Source: Candidatus Aminicenantota bacterium
Lineage (GTDB): Bacteria; Acidobacteriota; Aminicenantia; Aminicenantales; Aminicenantaceae
DNA: 5,533 nucleotides
Direction: 5' to 3'
NCBI GenBank assembly: GCA_030670375.1
Contig: DAOVBT010000165.1
Coordinates: 1 to 5,533 of the forward strand
Both the position numbers and the translations under genes were made by a program. The notes beneath the pieces were generated by a model. That model saw nothing but the letters and a program-made list of their open reading frames with translations, was not told the DNA's origin and made no database searches. This document shows positions 1 through 5,533 of this stretch, in pieces. The first letter of the stretch is position 1, and every line of letters starts with the position of its first letter.

Positions 1-2106
1 CAAGATCCATCATGGGCAAGCACGACTTCTCCAGGGGCAAAAGTGAACAATTACGGCGGCAAGGCAGGGGCTTCTACCGCGGAAGCCCTGCTGCAAGTTT
101 TTGGTTTCACATCCTTCCTCATCCCTCTGGCGCTCATTTACATCGGATTGCAGATTATTCTTCCCAAAGAAGATAAACGCATCCTCTCGAGGACCTTGGG
201 GATTGTTTTTCTTGTATTTATCCTATGCGCTCTCCTGTACACACTTTTCCAAGATGTGAATTGGCGAGGAGCCCGTTTGGCATCCGGGGGTTTCATCGGG
301 AATGTTCTGTCTTCTTTTTTTGTCCAATATTTTAACCATGCAGGGACGATCCTCCTTCTGATCGGTCTGCTTATCTTGTTTTTCATCTTCTCCACTCAGC
401 TTTCTATCAGCAAGATGGCCCAATTCTTCTCCAAAATAATACAGTTTATTTTTAAAGAAGTCCGCATCCGGATCACACGCTACCAGAAAGCCAAGCGCAA
501 GGAAAAAATGAAAAGAAAAGTCATCGAAAAGTATGCGGCCCCTAAACCTGGACAGAAAAAGGAAGCCTCCGTACAATCCCCTCCTCCTTCCCCTCCGAAA
601 GAAAGACCTCTTTTTCCTGAGATGGAAAAGAAAGGAGATTACAATTTTCCTCCGTTTAACCTTCTCGATTCCGGAAAAGAATCGGAACAAATCGACAAAA
701 CCGAGCTTTACGAAAAAAAACAAGCCATCGAACAAAAACTCCGAGAATTCCGGATCGAAGGAGAGGTGAAAGAATACCACCCCGGCCCGGTCATCACCAC
801 GTATGAATTCTACCCCCAACCTGGGGTCAAAGTCAGCCAGGTGGCAAGCTATGCGGAGGACCTCTCGCTTGCCCTCAAAGCCGAAGCGGTACGGATACAA
901 AGAACACCGGGGAAATCTTCCCTCGGCGTGGAGGTTCCCAACAACAAGAGAGAGGTCATTAAAGTCCGGGATCTGATCGAAACAGAAACTTTCATGAGAT
1001 CAAAGACAAAACTGGCCATCGCCCTAGGAAAATCCGTGCATGGTGAACCATATATCTCAGATCTCTCTATTATGCCTCATCTCTTGATCGCCGGCGCCAC
1101 AGGATCAGGAAAGAGCGTTGCTCTTAATACAATCATCACCAGCATCCTGTACAAAGCCAGTCCAGAGGAGGTCAAACTCATCCTTATCGATCCCAAACGG
1201 CTGGAATTTTCGATCTATGATGGCATTCCCCACCTTCTGTGTCCTGTGGTCAAAAATCCCAGAAAGGCCGAAGCCGTCCTGCTGGACGTCATAAAAAAAA
1301 TGGAGGCCCGTTACCACAAGCTGGGATTGCTCCGTGTGCGAAACATCGAACAGTACAACAAACAGGTCCACAGCCTTTTAAAAGAAAAAAAGGGGAAGAT
1401 GGAAGAGGAGGGGATGGAAGACCTCAAGCCCTTGCCGTATATTCTTGTTATCATCGACGAGCTGGCAGAGCTGATGATGATCGGCGCACAAGAAGTGGAA
1501 TACTGCATTGCCCGGCTTGCTCAATTGGCAAGAGCTGTGGGAATCCATCTTGTTATGGCCACACAACGGCCATCGATCGATGTGATAACAGGTACGATCA
1601 AGAACAATTTTGCCTGTCGCATCGCATTCCGTGTCCCTTCCAAAATCGACTCCCGGATCATCATCGACAGCGCAGGAGCGGAAAAACTCCTGGGTATGGG
1701 AGACATGTTGTTTATACCTCCCAACGATCCCCGGATCATCCGTCTCCATTGCTCCTTTGTGTCCCTCCCAGAAATCAACCGTTTGATCAAATTTGTGAAA
1801 GACCAGGGCAAACCCACATATGACGAAGAAATCATAAATGTCCTCAAACGTCCGGCCTCCCATGTCGTGGAAAAACCCGTTGAAAAAGACTCCATGTTTG
1901 AAAAGGCTGTGGAACTCGTGCTTCTCACCGGGCAAGCCTCTGCCTCCTACCTGCAAAGAAAACTCAAGCTGGGTTATGCCCGAGCGGCCCGTATCCTCGA
2001 TCAGATGGAACAGGAAGGAATCGTCGGCCCTTCCGAAGGAAGCAAGCCTCGGGAAATCCTGGTCAGCCGTGAAGCCTACATGAGGAAGCAAAGCGAGGAG
2101 GTATGA
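1..2106 (+). CDS. ftsK: DNA translocase FtsK/SpoIIIE family, 5'-truncated by window edge
   Basis: FtsK is a septum-anchored, ATP-driven double-stranded DNA pump that clears and aligns chromosome termini during division. The frame is open from base 1, where it reads QDPSW...NNYGG, the usual FtsK segment between the first and second membrane helices. The GTG at 43 is therefore an internal valine, and the true start lies upstream. Numbering residues from base 1 (701 visible), hydrophobic helices fall at about 34-54, 66-83 and 114-131. A basic, proline-rich linker follows to about 240, then the alpha domain (about 243-316). The RecA-like motor has Walker A GATGSGKS (365-372), LIDPKR (D397), Walker B VIIDELAEL (D486, E487) and the MATQRPSIDVITG signature. 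A C-terminal winged-helix gamma domain (about 630-692, with YARAARILDQMEQEGIVGP) is the part that reads polar KOPS sites in known FtsKs. All motor motifs are intact. The linker is short, so this resembles the compact SpoIIIE-sized form rather than E. coli FtsK. The stop TGA abuts the next gene. Confidence 0.97.
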   Translation, partial: QDPSWASTTSPGAKVNNYGGKAGASTAEALLQVFGFTSFLIPLALIYIGLQIILPKEDKRILSRTLGIVFLVFILCALLYTLFQDVNWRGARLASGGFIGNVLSSFFVQYFNHAGTILLLIGLLILFFIFSTQLSISKMAQFFSKIIQFIFKEVRIRITRYQKAKRKEKMKRKVIEKYAAPKPGQKKEASVQSPPPSPPKERPLFPEMEKKGDYNFPPFNLLDSGKESEQIDKTELYEKKQAIEQKLREFRIEGEVKEYHPGPVITTYEFYPQPGVKVSQVASYAEDLSLALKAEAVRIQRTPGKSSLGVEVPNNKREVIKVRDLIETETFMRSKTKLAIALGKSVHGEPYISDLSIMPHLLIAGATGSGKSVALNTIITSILYKASPEEVKLILIDPKRLEFSIYDGIPHLLCPVVKNPRKAEAVLLDVIKKMEARYHKLGLLRVRNIEQYNKQVHSLLKEKKGKMEEEGMEDLKPLPYILVIIDELAELMMIGAQEVEYCIARLAQLARAVGIHLVMATQRPSIDVITGTIKNNFACRIAFRVPSKIDSRIIIDSAGAEKLLGMGDMLFIPPNDPRIIRLHCSFVSLPEINRLIKFVKDQGKPTYDEEIINVLKRPASHVVEKPVEKDSMFEKAVELVLLTGQASASYLQRKLKLGYARAARILDQMEQEGIVGPSEGSKPREILVSREAYMRKQSEEV
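2096..2101 (+). promoter_or_regulatory. Ribosome binding site for the LutAB-like gene
   Basis: A perfect AGGAGG lies inside the last codons of ftsK, five bases before the TTG at 2107. This spacing supports TTG as the start. The ATG at 2103, which overlaps the ftsK TGA, is only one base from the AGGAGG and in another frame, where it reaches a stop after 18 codons. The site suggests translational coupling to ftsK. Confidence 0.8.
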
Positions 2107-4239
2107 TTGTTCCGCCGCAGACATCAGAAAAAGCAGGCAAAAAAAGCCCTGGCAGATGAGACCCTCCAAACAGCTCTCAACAGAGCCTCTTCCCAGCACT
2201 TTCAAAAATTTGATGCCACCACAAAAGATGTTCCCTGGGATCAGATAAAAGAAAAAGCCAAGGCGATCAGGGAAGACTGCATCAAGCGCCTTCCCCAACT
2301 CATCCAACAGTTCACCAGGGAAGCTCAAAAGGTCGGCACCCATGTCTATCGAGCCGCGACTCCCTCCGAAGCACTTCTGGCTATAGAAAAAATACTCAAG
2401 GAAAAAAAGGCAAAAAATATCGTCAAATCCAAATCCATGGTCAGCGAAGAGATCTATCTCAACCACTTCCTGGAAAAAAAGGGGTACAGGGTCGTCGAAA
2501 CAGATTTGGGCGAATGGATCATCCAACTGGCCGGAGAAAGGCCTTCCCACATCACTGCCCCTGCCCTTCACAAGACAAAAGAAGAAATCGCAAAACTCCT
2601 CAGTGAGCGCCTGCAATTGGAGGTTCCTCCAGACCCAAAAGAAATCGTAAAGCTGGCCAGGGCACAACTCAGGAAAGAGTTTATTCAGGCAGATGTGGGC
2701 ATATCTGGAGCCAACCTGGCCGTAGCCGAATCAGGAACCCTCGTGATCGTGAGTAACGAAGGCAACGCCAGGCTGGTCACTTCCCTGCCACCCGTTCATA
2801 TCGCTGTGATCACAGCAGAAAAATTTGTCGAAACCCTCGAACAGGCCACGTCGTTGGTGAAGGCTCTGGTTTTGGCCTCATCAGGTCTCAAATTGACCGC
2901 TTATGTGTCTTTCATTACGGGAACAAGCCGTACGACCGACATCGAAAAACAGCTCGTCATCGGAGTGCACGGTCCAGAAGAACTTCATATCATAATCCTG
3001 GACAACGGAAGATTGGAGGCAAGAAAGGATCAAGACCTTAATAAAATCCTTTCCTGTCTCAAATGTGGGGGGTGCATGCTCGTCTGCCCGATTTTCCAAT
3101 CCTTGGGCGGACATGTCTATGGTGGTCCGGTTTATCCGGGCGGGGTCGGTCTTCTTCTTACATCCTTGACTCATTCCATAAAAAAATCCTCGGAAGGTTG
3201 GGATTTCTGTTCCGATTGCAAAAAATGTGAGGAATTTTGTCCGGTGGGTCTCCCCACGGGTGAACTTCTCCTGAGGCTAAAGGGGAAAAAGGGTCCAAAA
3301 TTATGGGAATGGGCCGTTTCAACGCTCCTCCGGAAAAAAAACCTGGCCGACCCCGGTATCAAGCTCCTGTCCATTCTCCAGAAGCCGTGGCTTAAGGACG
3401 GATCTCTCGAAAACCTGCCTTTTTCTTGGGCAAAAGGAAAGTCCCTCCCCGCTTTGAAATCAGAAAAACATCCTGCTCGAGAGGAAAAAAACAAAGGCAA
3501 AAAGGTCTATTTCTTCGAGGGATGTCTGGCTGCTCTTTTTTTTCCAGGTATCCGAGAGGCTGTTTTTGCAAGCCTTTCCCAACTTGGGTATCAGGTGGTT
3601 TCGCCAGAAGACCGTGTTTGCTGTGGTGCACCCAGTCTTCATCTCGGACATGAAAAAGACGTCAAAAAACTGGCAAAAAAAAACCTGGAATCCTTCGCTA
3701 GAGAGAATCCTGACATTATTCTTACCATTTGCCCGACGGGAAATGCCATGCTAAAAAAGACTTATCCCCGTCTTTTTCCTGGATCGGAAGCATGGGTGGA
3801 AAAGACCTATGATTTCACGGAATTTGTGGTCAAAAAGGGCCTTATTCCCGATGGACACTCAGCCCAAAAGATAAAAGAGGTTTTTTATCATTACCCCTGT
3901 CACTATGTGAACGAACTGGGATTACGAGAGGAACCTCTGAAACTTCTGCAATCGATCGGCTACAATCCTGTTGTGGAAGAAGAACCTTTTGCCTGCTGCG
4001 GTTTCAGTGGAATTTTTTCGTTTAAAAACCCAGAGCTAGCATCCCACCTTTGGCAAAAAAAGGGAAAAAAAATAAAAAAACAGGAAATAACCACGATAGC
4101 CACAGATTGCCCGGGATGTCTTTTTCAATTCAAGGCATGCTTGGGAAAAGAAACGGACTCCTATGAAGTCTTTCACACGGCAGAGCTTTTTGCACGACAC
4201 TTGAGTACCACAGACACTTTGCATCCCGTGCAAAAATAA
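2107..4239 (+). CDS. LutB-LutA fusion: LUD domain, two [4Fe-4S] and two CCG domains (lactate-oxidation type iron-sulfur protein)
   Basis: This is a 710-residue protein combining the two iron-sulfur subunits of the LutABC/LldEFG L-lactate oxidation system, presumably cytosolic because no signal peptide or membrane helix is seen. Residues about 60-300 form a LUD domain with LutB hallmarks: SKSM (108-111), ETDLGEW (131-137), PSHI, AESGT (207-211) and NEGN (217-220). Two ferredoxin clusters follow: C317, C320, C323, C327 and C368, C371, C374, C378, each last Cys followed by Pro. A lysine-rich joint at about 450-468 leads to a LutA-like part with two CCG units: C473, C505-C506, C542, then C598, C630-C631, C668 and C671. 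The second unit is complete. The first lacks its final Cys (CPTG in place of CxxC). From memory, B. subtilis LutB and LutA are separate proteins, and fused LldEF forms occur in sulfate reducers. It starts at TTG with no gap after ftsK. Substrate is inferred: a glycolate or other 2-hydroxy-acid role, or service with a separate dehydrogenase, is possible. LutC is absent from the window. Confidence 0.9.
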   Translation: MFRRRHQKKQAKKALADETLQTALNRASSQHFQKFDATTKDVPWDQIKEKAKAIREDCIKRLPQLIQQFTREAQKVGTHVYRAATPSEALLAIEKILKEKKAKNIVKSKSMVSEEIYLNHFLEKKGYRVVETDLGEWIIQLAGERPSHITAPALHKTKEEIAKLLSERLQLEVPPDPKEIVKLARAQLRKEFIQADVGISGANLAVAESGTLVIVSNEGNARLVTSLPPVHIAVITAEKFVETLEQATSLVKALVLASSGLKLTAYVSFITGTSRTTDIEKQLVIGVHGPEELHIIILDNGRLEARKDQDLNKILSCLKCGGCMLVCPIFQSLGGHVYGGPVYPGGVGLLLTSLTHSIKKSSEGWDFCSDCKKCEEFCPVGLPTGELLLRLKGKKGPKLWEWAVSTLLRKKNLADPGIKLLSILQKPWLKDGSLENLPFSWAKGKSLPALKSEKHPAREEKNKGKKVYFFEGCLAALFFPGIREAVFASLSQLGYQVVSPEDRVCCGAPSLHLGHEKDVKKLAKKNLESFARENPDIILTICPTGNAMLKKTYPRLFPGSEAWVEKTYDFTEFVVKKGLIPDGHSAQKIKEVFYHYPCHYVNELGLREEPLKLLQSIGYNPVVEEEPFACCGFSGIFSFKNPELASHLWQKKGKKIKKQEITTIATDCPGCLFQFKACLGKETDSYEVFHTAELFARHLSTTDTLHPVQK

Positions 4240-4275
4240 GCAACAAAACGGGGGATGGTATCGATAGTATTTATA

Positions 4276-4305
4276 AATAGTTCAGGCTGTTTTGCCTGGG
4301 CTATT
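4276..4305 (+). other. 12-bp hairpin downstream of the LutAB-like gene
   Basis: The arms AATAGTTCAGGC (4276-4287) and GCCTGGGCTATT (4294-4305) close a six-base loop, TGTTTT. The stem has ten Watson-Crick and two U.G pairs when transcribed on the plus strand; on the minus strand these two become A-C mismatches, so plus-strand RNA is favoured. Pairing can extend outward to 4270 and 4311 with two A-C mismatches. No U-tract follows (CACGAG), so it is not a standard intrinsic terminator, although it lies 36 bases past the stop codon and could stabilise the 3' end of the ftsK-LutAB message. Confidence 0.5.
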
Positions 4306-4307
4306 CA

Positions 4308-4424
4308 CGAGCCAAGACCCTCCACCCCACCCTAGTATTAATGGATGCAAGGCAGTGGCCCATGATGCTGTAGTGAACTGCCGCAAGTGGGCTGCAACGA
4401 AGTCGATGTGGTGAGATTGGCTCG
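4308..4424 (+). other. Folded domain closed by a perfect 8-bp inverted repeat
   Basis: CGAGCCAA (4308-4315) pairs perfectly with TTGGCTCG (4417-4424). Inside it, bases 4320-4326 pair with 4410-4415 with one bulged C. The interior offers two mutually exclusive helices: GGCAGT (4351-4356) with ACTGCC (4377-4382), or GCCCA (4358-4362) with TGGGC (4388-4392), the latter extendable by two wobbles and a C-G pair. This nested layout resembles a structured RNA or the folded end of a transposable element. I recognise no known RNA family. The strand is not established. Confidence 0.35.
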
Positions 4425-4433
4425 CCCAAAGGG

Positions 4434-4508
4434 TAAAAACTGCTGATAAAGATATAAATTGATTTGAATATTTTGTTTTTGTAAAAAAGAAAGTATCAGC
4501 AGTTTTTA
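4434..4508. terminator. Putative bidirectional terminator, perfect 15-bp inverted repeat with a long AT-rich loop
   Basis: TAAAAACTGCTGATA (4434-4448) is the exact reverse complement of TATCAGCAGTTTTTA (4494-4508). Read on either strand, a nine-base-pair CTGCTGATA core is followed by five T residues, the layout of a bidirectional intrinsic terminator, and it sits between two convergent genes as such a terminator should. The odd part is the 45-base, very AT-rich loop (4449-4493), much longer than in typical terminators. The alternative is that the repeat is part of the mobile or RNA element around it. Confidence 0.5.
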
Positions 4509-4521
4509 TAAATAATCCAGG

Positions 4522-5475
4522 CTAGTGGATGGAATAGCTGGAGAGGGATTGTTCTGTCTCCAGTTTGATCTGCTGCCATTTTTCCTCTGGAACAGAAAAA
4601 AAGGCATCCACAATATAGGGATCGAACTGAGTCCCGCGGACTCGTTCAATCTCATCGAAGGCCACTCTAAAACTTTTCCCTCTTCGATAGGGCCGGTCCG
4701 ATGTAATGGCATCCAGGGTATCGGTGATGGCAAAGATCCTCGCTTCCAGAGGAATTTCTTCCTCTTTAAGGCCGTACGGATACCCTCGTCCGTCATAGCT
4801 TTCATGATGGAAGAGGACCACTCGGGACGCTTTTTGTAAAAACATGAATTCCTCGACCATTTCATAACCCAAGAAGGGATGTTCTTTGATGATTTCCCTC
4901 TCTTTATCCGTCAAGGGTCCGGGTTTCCTGAGGATGGAGTCAGGGATTCCGATCTTTCCGATATCGTGGAGCAAAGCGCCTCTCTCGATCTCGACAGAGA
5001 AGGCTCTGTCATCTATCCCCAGCGCTTTGGTCAGAAGAAGAGTGTATCGAGCGACAAGCTGGGAGTGCCCGACTGTGTCCTCATTGCCATCTGTCGCTGC
5101 AATCAAATACATAAGATCGGAATGAAGATAAGCCTTGTTCTCCAGGAAGAGTTTGTCGGAGGCATAAAAAGAATCCCGATTCACGGACTCATACCGGCGG
5201 CTGATATCTCGGAGGATTTTTTTGGCAGAAGATATCTTCCTCGATCTATCGATTTCCATAAGTTGCGGAGCAGATTCCTGTACTTCTTGATACAAGAAAC
5301 CCAAGCGCGACAACAACATCTGGCTTTCCTTCGCATTCGGAATGCCCTTTTGCTCCGTTGGAAAAGAGTAGCCCAAATCATTCCAGGTCAAACCGGGGTA
5401 GTATGATGTTTTCATCCCGTGTTCGTCTTCTATCACAAGGATCCTAGGTTGCTGGTGTAGTATTTTCTTTTCCAT
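4522..5475 (-). CDS. HD-GYP domain protein, probable cyclic-di-GMP phosphodiesterase
   Basis: This 317-residue protein should hydrolyse the second messenger cyclic di-GMP, lowering its level and so favouring motility over biofilm. The catalytic HD-GYP domain spans about 123-300. The metal-ligand and signature residues I looked for are present: H137, H170-D171 (HDIGKIGIPDSIL), H199 (EHP), H223-H224, the DGRGYP motif (228-233), D252, and the conserved DRPYR and GTQFDP segments. Residues 1-120 match no sensor domain I know. They are soluble and largely helical, and RILVIEDE (11-18) looks like the first strand of a response-regulator receiver, but the rest of a receiver is missing. The ATG at 5475 is the first possible start after an in-frame upstream TAG; it has no obvious Shine-Dalgarno, so the ATG of M21 is an alternative. 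The gene converges on the LutAB-like gene, and its TAG stop overlaps the end of the intergenic repeat element. Enzyme activity is inferred from motifs. Confidence 0.93.
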   Translation of the reverse strand: MEKKILHQQPRILVIEDEHGMKTSYYPGLTWNDLGYSFPTEQKGIPNAKESQMLLSRLGFLYQEVQESAPQLMEIDRSRKISSAKKILRDISRRYESVNRDSFYASDKLFLENKAYLHSDLMYLIAATDGNEDTVGHSQLVARYTLLLTKALGIDDRAFSVEIERGALLHDIGKIGIPDSILRKPGPLTDKEREIIKEHPFLGYEMVEEFMFLQKASRVVLFHHESYDGRGYPYGLKEEEIPLEARIFAITDTLDAITSDRPYRRGKSFRVAFDEIERVRGTQFDPYIVDAFFSVPEEKWQQIKLETEQSLSSYSIH

Positions 5476-5533
5476 TAGTACGCGTTTAGTCGGTAGATGG
5501 GTAGAAAAATTGAAATTTCTCCCCTATGGAGAA
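5476..5533 (-). promoter_or_regulatory. Leader of the HD-GYP gene with a small inverted repeat
   Basis: These 58 bases precede the HD-GYP start and are cut by the window edge. TTCTCC (5517-5522) and GGAGAA (5528-5533) form a six-base inverted repeat with a five-base spacer, next to the palindrome GAAATTTC (5512-5519). They lie about 37-58 bases upstream of the start codon, where an operator could sit, but a fragment of a terminator from a neighbour outside the window is equally possible. I see no convincing -35/-10 pair and no strong ribosome binding site. Confidence 0.25.

Larger units (their letters stand above)
4270..4523. repeat. Repeat-bounded intergenic element, possible MITE/IS remnant or structured RNA
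   Basis: The only long gene-free stretch in the window (4240-4521) is dominated by this element. An 18-nt motif occurs three times. Copy A is at 4270-4287 and copy C at 4505-4522, in the same orientation, with 16 of 18 identical when read on the minus strand as GCCTGAACTATTTATAAA and GCCTGGATTATTTATAAA. Copy B is at 4294-4311 in the opposite orientation (GCCTGGGCTATTCACGAG), 12 of 18 identical to either. All mismatches are transitions. B and C face each other like terminal inverted repeats of a 229-bp element. The C end overlaps the stop codon of the HD-GYP gene. I see no transposase and no clear target duplication (tttt before B, tagt after C). The repeats are read directly from the sequence; the mobile-element reading is inference. 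Confidence 0.45.

Noticed and set aside
43..45. GTG as the start codon of ftsK
   Set aside because: The frame is open to base 1, and the residues before it (DPSW and on to NNYGG) belong to the conserved FtsK N-terminal region, so this is an internal valine codon.
1378..2667. 429-codon open frame on the minus strand across the ftsK/LutAB junction
   Set aside because: It lies opposite two strongly conserved genes, its translation has no recognisable domain, and it is explained by codon bias of the plus-strand genes.
4276..4305. Intrinsic terminator for the LutAB-like gene
   Set aside because: The stem is strong but is followed by CACGAGCC rather than a U-tract; the later repeat at 4434-4508 is a better candidate.
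4240..4521. tRNA, rRNA fragment or CRISPR array in the intergenic stretch
   Set aside because: No cloverleaf with T-loop signature, no recognisable rRNA sequence, and the repeats are too few and irregularly spaced for a CRISPR array.
4270..4523. Integron attC site
   Set aside because: The inverted repeats lack the RYYYAAC and GTTRRRY end motifs, and there is no integrase or cassette-type gene.
4879..5406. 175-codon plus-strand open frame opposite the HD-GYP gene
   Set aside because: The minus strand carries an intact HD-GYP domain over the same bases; the plus-strand translation shows no family features.

Overview
The window carries three protein-coding genes and one unusual intergenic stretch. 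The base composition is moderate, with many A-runs. A lactate-oxidation-type iron-sulfur protein in which the LutB and LutA parts are fused, next to ftsK and a stand-alone HD-GYP protein, suggests an anaerobic Gram-negative bacterium. A sulfate reducer or syntroph of the former Deltaproteobacteria (Desulfobacterota) is my best guess. This is inference from family habits, and no marker in the window settles the taxonomy.

Layout. (1) Positions 1-2106, plus strand: most of an FtsK/SpoIIIE DNA translocase. The 5' end lies outside the window, because the frame is open from base 1 and already encodes FtsK-like sequence there. (2) Positions 2107-4239, plus strand: a 710-residue LUD-domain / two [4Fe-4S] / two CCG-domain protein, equivalent to LutB fused to LutA. 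It begins directly after the ftsK stop codon at a TTG preceded by a full AGGAGG, so the two genes are probably co-transcribed. (3) Positions 4240-4521: a gene-free stretch between convergent genes, rich in inverted and direct repeats. It has a 12-bp hairpin, a larger domain closed by a perfect 8-bp inverted repeat, a perfect 15-bp inverted repeat with A/T flanks, and three copies of an 18-nt motif that mark out an element at about 4270-4523. (4) Positions 4522-5475, minus strand: an HD-GYP phosphodiesterase with all the motif residues I looked for and an unrecognised N-terminal region. (5) Positions 5476-5533: its upstream leader, with a small inverted repeat at the window edge.

How the genes relate. 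FtsK acts in chromosome segregation at the septum, the LutAB-like protein in electron transfer from an organic acid (probably lactate), and the HD-GYP protein in cyclic-di-GMP breakdown. Nothing in the sequence ties these jobs together. The FtsK-LutAB pairing looks like a transcriptional neighbourhood rather than a pathway. The LutC partner and a lactate or glycolate dehydrogenase are not in the window. The least ordinary part is the repeat-bearing intergenic element. It looks like either a small non-autonomous mobile element (MITE or IS remnant) or a structured RNA, and its right end overlaps the stop codon of the HD-GYP gene.
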